Shown in pieces: positions 9,747 through 17,886 of a DNA stretch of 64,000 bases. The notes under the pieces were generated by a model. The model made no database searches. It was not told where the DNA came from and was given only the letters and a program-made list of their open reading frames with translations. The translations under genes were made by a program, and so were the position numbers. How positions within the stretch are numbered: the stretch's first letter is position 1; each line of letters opens with the position of its first letter. The DNA comes from Paralithodes platypus (taxonomy: Eukaryota; Arthropoda; Malacostraca; Decapoda; Lithodidae), in contig CM064502.1 of assembly GCA_032716605.1 (NCBI GenBank), positions 36,697,895 through 36,761,894 of the forward strand. Direction: 5' to 3'.

Positions 9747-12020
9747 GTGAACTGTGAGGAGGATGCTAGGATATTTTTGCAATGGCCTGTTACTGCCGAG
9801 CGGTTGGAGGGTATGGATCGGTACGGTCTTCAATGCCTGGCCACAGCTATCGGTCATGCAGTTACTAGCAGCATGACCAAGGATAACTTGATAACGTGTG
9901 TACTGGGCAGGGTGACTGGTGAGCGAGATGGGTTGAGAGCTCAGAGCCATTCGGCCATGCTTCCCCTACACTCGACTCCCAGCCATCCCAGTAGTTTGCC
10001 GACCCCGGGTACGCTTCCGCAGGTGGGTGGTGACTGGCAGGGTGGGTTGCCCCTGGGGGGACCACCGGTAATTTCAAACATTGTAGCACCTTCACCTCCT
10101 CAAGGGTTATCTCCAGAATTATTGCTTCAGCTCGAATTAGCTAAGATCGAAGAGAGAAAGGCTATCAGGGCAGGTGAGCAGCAAATAGAGCTAGCAAAAA
10201 TCCAAGCGGAGTCGACTAGGTACTGTGCCGACAGGGACGTAGAGAAGTCGCGAGTAGAGACAACGGGACAGCGACTTGGGGCTGGTAACCGTGCTCATGA
10301 TCAACCTCTCTCGCACTTATTGAAACTGGTTCCGGTGTTTGATGAGAGTGGTGTAACAGAATTTTTCACACGCTTTGAGAAGAAGTGCCAGGAACACCAG
10401 TGGCCAGAGAATAAATGGGCAGCACTTGTTTCCTCTAGACTTGTGGGCAAGGGACTCAGGGCTTATGATGCATTGCCGATAGAGTCGTGTATTATCTACG
10501 AGGAACTCAAGGAGGCTGTCCTGAGAGCATACGAACTACAACCAGAGACATACAGGTTGAAGTTCCGGGGTGTTACCAAGGGTCGGGAGAGCACCTTTTT
10601 GGAGTATGCCCGGGAGCTGTCCGATACTTTTGGGGATTGGCTGAGGTCGGAGAAAGCTACTACGTTTGCCGACATTAAACAGTTGGTGCTTTTAGAGCAG
10701 TTTTTCAAATGCACGGGCGGCGACCTGACGTTAAACCTTAAAGAAAAGCAACCAAAAACTCTACAGGAGGCAGCTGAGATGGCTGACCTCCGGCTATCAC
10801 TAATTCGTGGGTGCGGGTCTGCCCAGCGTAGTGAGGCAGGTAACAAGGGGCGTGACGCCCCACCCCCCCGAGTTAGTGATATACCTTATGCAAACAAGTA
10901 CAAGAGCCATGATACCAAGACTGACCACAAGACTAGCACCGTCCCGTTTAAGAAGGGGCCGGGCCCTTCCCAGTACCAAGGGAAGCCCAAAGGGGAGTTG
11001 GAGTGTTATCATTGTCATAAAAAGGGGCACTTTGCAAGAGTCTGTCCTAGCAAACCACCTACAGCAGCTGTGTCTTTGGCCTGCAACATTGGTGTGTCTC
11101 CGAAGTCATCTGAGTTTGCCCGGGGCAGTTCGTCAGAGGCTGAGGCACAGCCAATGCAGAAGCACCTGGGAGGCTCGAACCCTGCTCAGGATATTTTTTG
11201 CGACCATAGAGGGCGGGGTTGCGTGATGTGGGCGGGGTGCAAGCATGGAGTAGAGGTCTTGCGTGATACAGGTGCTTCCCAGACTCTGATGAAAAACTTG
11301 ACTGGCTACCCTATAAACGCGGCTCGGGTGGTGGTGGTGCAGGGTATTAATGCAACTCGGTCATACCCGCTGGTGCGGTTGGAGTTGGAGGTGGATGGTG
11401 TGGCACGTGAATTGGATGTCGGGATTGTGGAGAAACTGCCAGTGGAGGGCGTCGACCTTCTTCTCGGCAACGACTTTGCAATGCCCGCTTCTGAGGTTCT
11501 ACCCTTAGTCGTTGCCGAGAGGCCGGCCGACGTGAGTAGGGAAGAGCAAGAGTGGGTCGAGCGGTGCCAGACACAACCCATGGCGTGTGTTGTCACCCGA
11601 GCTCGGGCAGCTAAAGTGTCACAGCCTAGTCCTCCATCTTCAGACCAGCGGAGGAACGATCAACAGGAGGAGGCTAAAGCTGGAGTTGGTTTTAAGAGTT
11701 TTGACTCGGCGGCTCTCCTGGGTGATTCAGTATTAGCACCATTACTTAATTCTGGAGTAGCCCCTGGGCCTGTCATCGAGAGTGACGAGGCTGGGCATGA
11801 CGAGTCTCCACGACAGCAACGTTATGTACATCGAGAGAGACAGAGGGAGCAGCCCAGTATCGGGGAAGGTCATGCATTGCTCCGGGAGCAGTTAGATCGC
11901 TTGGCACCCTCAGATATACGTCGGTTGCAACTAGACGACCCTGAGCTCCAAACGTGTGCTAATGGAGCTGTAGAGCTCGACGAGGACAGCGATGCACAGC
12001 CAGGAGTTTTTTGTATTTAG
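9747..12020 (+). CDS. Gag-protease polyprotein of the LTR element
   Basis: About 757 codons are open; the frame is open from 9678, and the first in-frame ATG is near 9816, so the start is uncertain. Residues about 190-380 are a capsid-like region ('LLKLVPVFDESGVTEFF', 'EYARELSDTFGDWL'). A single CCHC knuckle, CYHCHKKGHFARVC, lies near residue 417. The aspartic protease active site 'RDTGASQTLM' is near residue 508 and 'DLLLGNDFAM' near 570. The C-terminal acidic part with 'LDRLAPSDIRRLQLDDPEL' resembles the linker before an integrase. The frame ends at TAG 12018-12020; the next ORF overlaps it by 10 bases in the -1 frame across a run of six T's (12007-12012), so -1 ribosomal slippage is plausible. 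Confidence 0.82.
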   Translation: MNCEEDARIFLQWPVTAERLEGMDRYGLQCLATAIGHAVTSSMTKDNLITCVLGRVTGERDGLRAQSHSAMLPLHSTPSHPSSLPTPGTLPQVGGDWQGGLPLGGPPVISNIVAPSPPQGLSPELLLQLELAKIEERKAIRAGEQQIELAKIQAESTRYCADRDVEKSRVETTGQRLGAGNRAHDQPLSHLLKLVPVFDESGVTEFFTRFEKKCQEHQWPENKWAALVSSRLVGKGLRAYDALPIESCIIYEELKEAVLRAYELQPETYRLKFRGVTKGRESTFLEYARELSDTFGDWLRSEKATTFADIKQLVLLEQFFKCTGGDLTLNLKEKQPKTLQEAAEMADLRLSLIRGCGSAQRSEAGNKGRDAPPPRVSDIPYANKYKSHDTKTDHKTSTVPFKKGPGPSQYQGKPKGELECYHCHKKGHFARVCPSKPPTAAVSLACNIGVSPKSSEFARGSSSEAEAQPMQKHLGGSNPAQDIFCDHRGRGCVMWAGCKHGVEVLRDTGASQTLMKNLTGYPINAARVVVVQGINATRSYPLVRLELEVDGVARELDVGIVEKLPVEGVDLLLGNDFAMPASEVLPLVVAERPADVSREEQEWVERCQTQPMACVVTRARAAKVSQPSPPSSDQRRNDQQEEAKAGVGFKSFDSAALLGDSVLAPLLNSGVAPGPVIESDEAGHDESPRQQRYVHRERQREQPSIGEGHALLREQLDRLAPSDIRRLQLDDPELQTCANGAVELDEDSDAQPGVFCI

Positions 12021-13522
12021 AATGCATCCTCTATAGGCGTTTTCAAGACCCTAAACGTAGTTGGCAAGAGGGGTCCGGAGTAGTGGACCAGTTGGTGGTG
12101 CCACGGGAGTGCAGGGATAGCCTACTGAGGTTAGCGCATGACATACCACTGGCAGGACATCTAGGGGTGAGAAAAACGGTGGCGGCTTTAGAAAAATTGT
12201 TTTGGTGGCCGGGGTTGATGGGGCAGGTGGTAACCTGGATAGCAAGGTGTCATACGTGCCAGAGGGTTGGAAAACCTAACCAAACAATTCCGAGAGCCCC
12301 GTTGCACCCCATTCCTGTCAGTGGACCGCCCTTCAGTAAGGTCATCATTGATATGGTCGGACCCCTACCCCCTACTAGTGCCGGTACTAAATTTCTATTA
12401 ACTATCATGGATGTGGCCACTCGTTATCCTGATGCATATCCAATGAGAAATGGCACGGCGAAAACTGTTGTCCGGAACCTGCTCTTGTATTGCTCGCGGT
12501 ATGGTTACCCGCAAGAGGTTTTTGTTCGCGGCAAGAGAAGTACCTGGAGAGAGTCTCGGTTTGAGCGGGCTAAAGAGGTGTGGGGGTTTGTGGTGGATGG
12601 CAGTACTTACCGTTGCAACGTGATGCCATATGGTCTGAAAAATGCACCGGCCACCTTCCAGAGCTTAATGAACGACATCGTAGCAGACATCCCAAACTGT
12701 ACTGTCTACCTTGATGACGTGATCATTTATGACAACGATTTCCAAAGTCACTGTGAGCACATAGAAGCCTTATTTAGTCAACTTAGTAAAGCAGGCTTGG
12801 TGGTTAATCTGGGCAAGTGTGACTTTGTGCAAGCCACGGTGCAGTATCTGGGGTTTGTGGTTGGGTTAGGGCAGGTGAGCCCGCCCCAACAGGAGATACA
12901 GGCTATCGACTTGTTCCCCAGGCCGACCACCAAGCGGCAGACCATGAGATTTTTGGGCATGATTGGGTATTACCGCCGCTTTATAAGAGGTTATTCTACT
13001 GTGTTAGCTCCTTTGACAGATCTACTAGCTAAAGATAAAAAGTTCCGCTGGGCACCTGAGTGTGAGCAGGCGTTTCGAGTAGTTAAACACCTTTTATGCA
13101 CTCACCCTATCCTCAGGGCCCCGGACTTTGAACGACCATTTCAGTTGGCGACTGATGCCAGCGGAGTAGGGGCTGGTGCCGTACTTTTGCAGACAGACAA
13201 GGAAGGTCTTGAGCATCCAGTCAGTTTCTTTTCAAAGAAATTTAATTCAGCACAGAAAAACTATTCGGTTGTTGAAAAGGAACTGCTGGCAATCGTGTTA
13301 GCGCTCAGACACTTTGAGGTCTATGTTCCTGCCTATGGGCCAGTCGTGGTAGTGTATACCGACCACCACCCGCTTAAATTCCTCAATCAATTCCACAACC
13401 GGAATATGAGGCTGACCAGATGGTCGCTCATGTTGCAAGAGTACAACTTGGACATTCGCCATATTGCCGGTTGTGAGAATGTTATTGCGGATTTGTTGTC
13501 GCGGGTGGAGGATCCGGGGTAG
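12011..13522 (+). pseudogene. Truncated integrase fused in frame to truncated reverse transcriptase-RNase H
   Basis: About 503 codons are open. Residues about 30-85 hold the integrase zinc-binding HHCC region ('HDIPLAGHLGVRKT', 'CHTCQRVGKPNQ') and the first core aspartate ('VIIDMVGPLPP', about 115). The integrase breaks off near residue 172 ('YGYPQEVF') before the second Asp and the Glu. The ORF continues directly in the middle of a Ty3/Gypsy reverse transcriptase ('YRCNVMPYGLKNAPATFQ', 'CTVYLDDVIIYD'), then RNase H ('LATDASGVGAGAVLL', 'VYTDHHPLKFL') and ends 'VIADLLSRVEDPG'. The RT lacks its first catalytic motif. Integrase lies before RT, as in Gmr1-type Gypsy elements; one in-frame deletion within such an order explains the fusion. 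No integrase follows RNase H. Confidence 0.8.
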
Positions 13523-14026
13523 GCTACCACAGTATGTTGGTATAGCCTCCTGTCTTGGCTCGCGGTGTATTTTTGCTGGGTGCTTGGTGGCTCGCGTGTG
13601 TAGCATCAGCGTAGGGTCGCAGGGCAGGAGTTGTTGGCTTTGATTCAAAGAAAATTAGGCTACATCTATAGTAGCCGCCAAAAACAACATTAAAATAAAA
13701 TATGAAAAATTAAATAAAAACTCTTTCTTTTTGATAATTAATTTTAAGATAATATTGTAGCTGAGTACTGAGTGCAGATGATTTTCCCTCAGTAGGCTGT
13801 GCTTCTTAAAGCTCGCTCTGGGAGCACAATGTTATGAATTAATGTATTATATTTGGGAAGGGTGATAAGATTTTTTTATATAAATTTTTTTTTTTTTTTT
13901 TTTTTTTTTGAGGAGACTGAGCTTGCATTCCATGAGTGGTAGAGTGGTTTGGAGTGGCAGATTCTAGCGACATTCTGCCTGTTCAGATATGGGCTCATGG
14001 TTGAGTGTCCCATATCTTGGGGGGGG
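13523..14026 (+). other. 3' untranslated region and polypurine tract of the LTR element
   Basis: This stretch of about 500 bp has no credible ORF. It holds an AT-rich stretch, a T20 tract (about 13888-13909) and, directly before the right LTR, a G-run (about 14019-14026) that fits the polypurine tract used to prime plus-strand DNA synthesis. Confidence 0.7.
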
Positions 14027-15784
14027 TGTGACGCCTCCCGGCGTTTGCAGAATGGTTGCGTGGGGCATTGCAGCTCGCTAGCGCTCGCCAGGATGGGGGG
14101 ATGGGCTGCAGTTGTCCTAGAATTATCTGCTTTATTTGATTGGGGTCGTGTTGCCACAGACAGTCTAGAAATGGTCTTTGTTTTCGCCTGTGACAATGCA
14201 TTGTATTTGATATCATGAGTTGAACATAAGATGCATTGTAGTGAAGGAGAGAGAGAGAGCCAGCGAGCAGGGTGGGGGAGGTGAGTGTTGCTTTTCCTCC
14301 TCCTCCCTCCTCCCTCCCGGAGGAGTTGTTCGCCCGCATGGTCTTTTCTCTCGGTTTTGATTGGCTGGTGGTTCCTGGCGCCTTCTGCAGGCCTGCTGCC
14401 GGGTGAAGTAGCGGCCTGTGATTGGCTGACCACCGTGCCTTTGTGTGGGATCCTGGAGGGGTCCAGAGGAGCTATTCTCCTCGGAGCTGGCCTGACACGC
14501 GTATCGTCTACATCCTTTGCAATTCTGTCCCCCATACTCGCCACTTTGCATAATCTTTCTCTCTCGACTTCTCCTTTCTCATTCTCTAATCTTTATTAAA
14601 CTCAACATCCCTTCTGGTTTCAGCATAGACGTTCACCGTCGGCCAGTCGTATTGTACGCGAAGCTCTCAGATATTTCCATGTATTAGGCTTTAATGAGGT
14701 TTGGAGAGACGGAATTTTCCGTGTGTGTCCTCTCTCGGGAAGGTTGTAGACCGGTATATGTCTCCCTGGCAGGGTGTTGAGTGATTCTACTTAGTTATTT
14801 AAAGCTAAACTAGGGGTAAGGTTACTGTGTCGTTGTCTCCGATGTGTGCAGTGTTAGCTAAGCCCTGCACGACATCGACAGGTACTGTGGGAGCCTAGGT
14901 TGTCTTCGGGTGGGTTTACTTTGCGAGCACAGCACTGTGGTGTGAGAGGGCCATAGCCTATCCCTCACAACATAGTGCTGCCTCTTTGTGTTGACTTCTG
15001 AGGGATCGCCAGGATAGAACTAGGTACTAGAGACCTAGATTTATCAAGAGAGCATCCCCGTCATATAACGTAATCTTCATTATACCACCTTCGGAAAACG
15101 TTAGGCTACGAGCCGCATGCTCGCCCATTGTTGCCCTGCCTTGATACCCCAGCTAGACTTTATTAACCGAGCAGACACTGGTTAGAGATAAGCCCCCATT
15201 ATTATATTTATGCCACATTATTATTCACTGCACTTTTGAGCCGAGGTTGTTGTTGAGTAGGCTGTTGCGTTGTGTCACGAAGCATTTCTTTAGTTGTCGA
15301 GCATTACTACCTTTGCGCAGTCTTTATTATTCGCCTGCCTATTATTACTATATGTCCTAGTATTTATTGTGACCCGTATTCTGCATTATAATTGTTCAAG
15401 ATTCTTTACGAACATCTTCCCAGCATCAGACTTATTTCAGAAGTTTCCAGTTGATGTTGCAGGACTAGCATTGCACTTTCTTTAATACAGGAGTGCCAGT
15501 TATTTGAGTATCTACCGTAACGTTAATTAACCACGTTACTTATCTTTTCTTTGTGTAACCTAATGAGTAATCTTTTACTGTTCATCGAGCGTCAGCCTAG
15601 TGTGTGTGCACCAGTTACCGAGTCATAGGATACCTCGTGGTCCAGGCACGACTCAGGGCGGTAATGGTGTTTTGTTTTCCAGTGTTTAAGGCAGGGGTTG
15701 GATCTAGTGTTACCGTTGTTGCATTTTGCCATTATCTAGTCCAATGTTGAAGAGCCCTGTGTCTTTGAGAACCTGGATCGTAAC
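14027..15784 (+). repeat. Right LTR (1758 bp)
   Basis: It starts TGTGACGCC after the G-run and ends CTGGATCGTAAC. The full length matches the reassembled left LTR. The final A of CGTAACA is missing because the inverted LTR segment begins at once. The junction forms a hairpin: GATCGTAAC ... GTTACGATC, with about 20 bases between (15776-15812). Confidence 0.88.
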
Positions 15785-16419
15785 TTCCTGGCGAGGTCGC
15801 CATTTGTTACGATCCAGGTGCTGAAACCAGAAGGGATGTTGAGTTTAATAAAGATTAGAGAATGAGAAAGGAGAAGTCGAGAGAGAGAAATAGTATGCAA
15901 AGTGGCGAGTATGGGGGACAGAATTGCAAAGGATGTAGACGATACGCGTGTCAGGCTAGCTCTGAGGAGAATAGCTCCTCTGGACCCCTCCAGGATCCCA
16001 CACAAAGGCACGGTGGTCAGCCAATCACAAGCCGCTACTTCACCTGGCAGCAGGCCTGCAGAAGGCGCCAGGAACCACCAGCCAATCAAAACCGAGAGAA
16101 AAGACCATGCGGGCGAACAACTCCTCCGGGAGGGAGGAGGGAGGAGGAGGAAAAGCAACACTCACCTCCCCCACCCTGCTCGCTCGCTCTCTCTCTCTCC
16201 TTCACTACAATGCATCTTATGTTCAACTCATGATATAAAATACAATGCATTGTCACAGGCGAAAACAAAGACCATTTCTAGACTGTCTGTGGTAACACGA
16301 CCCCAATGAAATAAAGCAGATCATTCTAGGACAACTGCAGCCCATCCCCCCATCCTGGCGAGCGCTAGCGAGCTGCAATGCCCCACGCAACCATTCTGCA
16401 AACGCCGGGAGGCGTCACA
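15785..16419 (-). mobile_element. Inverted, internally deleted LTR plus primer-site sequence
   Basis: Read on the minus strand it starts TGTGACGCC at 16419, follows the LTR for about 590 bp to 'TTCTGGTTTCAGC', then jumps to the last 15 bases 'ACCTGGATCGTAACA' (15805-15819) and continues into the primer site AATGGCGACC (15785-15804). It thus lacks about 1.17 kb of the LTR. It abuts the right LTR tail to tail and supplies the outer right end of the whole insertion. Confidence 0.82.
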
Positions 16420-16511
16420 GTAAGCTGAATATAATCGTCTAATAGTTGCCAGAATATAATAAATAGGACGTCACCGATACAGTATGGGTTAACCATTAGT
16501 TGACATACAAT
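16420..16511 (+). mobile_element. TTAA-C element, right half
   Basis: It begins with the second GTAA and continues TAAGCTGAATATAATCGTC, then GGACGTCACCGATACAG and GGGTTAA at about 16502-16508. It completes the element started at 1949. The next 126 bases (16512-16637) hold no recognised feature. Confidence 0.8.
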
Positions 16512-16637
16512 TTTCCTGGCACGAAACATCATTATTATTGATTCCTTTGGGATACATTGGAACGAGGAACAACATGGGGATATAATATATTCTATTCTTA
16601 GTTGTAGACTACGGATTCCATAATACAGTGACTTGAA

Positions 16638-16662
16638 GGAGCCTGGATCTGCAGTGTTGGCC
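16638..16662. repeat. Duplicated intron tract, left half of occupied site
   Basis: Matches 1873-1895. The other half resumes at 17660 after two TTAA elements. Allowing for the LTR insertion, the two copies lie about 434 bp apart. Confidence 0.65.
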
Positions 16663-17269
16663 TTAACCCTGCTCAGGCATATTGGTCCCATATGGGCCAA
16701 AAAATATGCGTAAAACAGGTTTTTCGCGAATATTTCACAGCCGGAGGCCGATGGCAAGAAGTTTTGAAGACGAGCAGTCAGTCCGCATCGTCCTACAAGT
16801 GGGAGAGGGTGTGAGCCGCCGCTCTCTCTCCTCCCCTTTCCTGTACCAACCTGTCCGGTCACCATATGGGGTCCATAATCCCAAATGTGTACTACAAATT
16901 TCCCCTTCCTATCAAATTTGATTTAGCCCCAGAGTTCTGCCTTGTTGTCACCCAAGACCCTCAGCCATACCCTCCACAGCCCTGCAACCAAATTAATCCA
17001 GCTTATGTAATGTATGAGATATGCCTCACTTTTGTTGACCCTTTTTTTTCACTATATAATTTTGTTGTGTTATATATGACTTAATATTTACAATAGTGTA
17101 ATTTGCTCTTAGGATAATATTAAGCATTAATTGTAGTTTCTATTGGTAACAAGAAATTTAAAATCCATCAATCAGTTTTCAGGTGAGAGCCATTTAAAAT
17201 GCCAGTCCCCATATGGGGCCACATTGCTAATTTTGTTACACTTCTGGAACATTACCTGAGCAGGGTTAA
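16663..17269. mobile_element. TTAA-E element (607 bp) with CCCTGCTCAGG ends
   Basis: TTAA at both ends is followed inward by the inverted terminal repeat CCCTGCTCAGG / CCTGAGCAGGG. The palindrome CCATATGGG occurs near each end (about 16688 and 17208) and again inside (about 16862). The interior holds a stretch open on both strands but no transposase. Its right TTAA (17266-17269) is also the left TTAA of the next element, so the two were inserted side by side at one site. Probably a non-autonomous piggyBac-type element. Confidence 0.75.
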
Positions 17270-17659
17270 GGTGAGGCTGATGGACTGTTCAGATTAAGAA
17301 GAGATGGGTCGATTTTCTGGCCCCCTTCTTCCTCGTGTTAAGACCCATTTGTTTTGAGATTATAAGGCATTCGGCCCATTAGTTTGACGATTTTAACACC
17401 TTTCGCCCCGTTTCGTTGTCAATTTCAAGACCTTTCGTGCCATTTAGGTGTCGATTATTTCCTGGCGAGCGATAGCAAGCCTGAAATTTTAAAAGGAACC
17501 GGCCTTCAACTGGTATATTTTTCTACCGAAAAATTTACAAATTTATCTTGAAGCGGGATCTAGAGGGTGATTTTTTAAGCTTGATGGAGGTCTAGCGAAA
17601 ACTAAGGAACATATAAATCAATAGACCAAAACAAAACAAAACGGTCCGTCTCCCCTTAA
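17266..17659 (+). mobile_element. TTAA-A element, + orientation, just before receptor exon 1
   Basis: The right end TCTCCCCTTAA is clear; the left end is diverged. It contains GGCGAGCGATAGCAAGCC, the stem 'GGCCTTC' and the hairpin TTTCTACCGAAAAA in the family order. The right TTAA stands 55 bp from the exon. Confidence 0.82.
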
Positions 17660-17714
17660 TTTGCTACCCTGCTTCTTCTTATCACATTATACACAATATA
17701 ATCCTATGTGTCAG

Positions 17715-17886
17715 TTTCCACGGTACGAGGATCAACGTGACCGCCAAGACGTATGCTCCCTTCTGGGTGGAGTCAACTGAGGGCAACACCACCAGTTACT
17801 CAGGCATGGACTATCAACAACTGGTGGCTCTGAGTAAACCTCTCAACTTTACTTTTAAAGTCCTCCCATCAAAAACTTGGAAAGAC
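17715..17886 (+). CDS. Receptor exon 1 of those seen: lobe S1 start
   Basis: Acceptor GTGTCAG, donor GAC/GTGAGT. After one leading base it encodes 57 residues with 'GTRINVTAKTYAPFWVES', 'YSGMDYQQLVALSKPLNFTF' and 'TWKD'. This is the beginning of the ligand-binding lobe: a strand ending in PF, then G-D-Y before a helix, then the N-F-T-F strand. It lies between two TTAA-A elements in opposite orientation, 55 bp and 50 bp away. Confidence 0.88.

Larger units (their letters stand above)
2088..16419 (+). mobile_element. Composite Ty3/Gypsy-type LTR retrotransposon (Gmr1-like order) with GTAA target duplication
   Basis: GTAA stands directly left (2084-2087) and right (16420-16423) of the block, and the flanks are the two halves of one TTAA-C element, so the outer limits are firm. 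Inside are the left LTR (2088-2539 plus 8106-9439), split by a Jockey-like element; gag-protease (9747-12020); a fused integrase-RT-RNase H ORF (12011-13522); a G-rich polypurine tract (about 14017-14026); the right LTR (14027-15784); and an inverted, internally deleted LTR with primer-site sequence (15785-16419). Both outer ends read TGTGACG inward, meaning two U3 ends instead of U3 and U5, which is not a normal provirus. The two complete LTRs differ by few substitutions and short indels, so the insertion looks fairly recent. Confidence 0.85.

Noticed and set aside
8931..15485. Identical 63-codon ORF at 8931-9122 and 15294-15485
   Set aside because: Both lie at the same place in the two LTR copies, so their identity reflects the LTR, not selection for a protein. 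No domain is recognisable.
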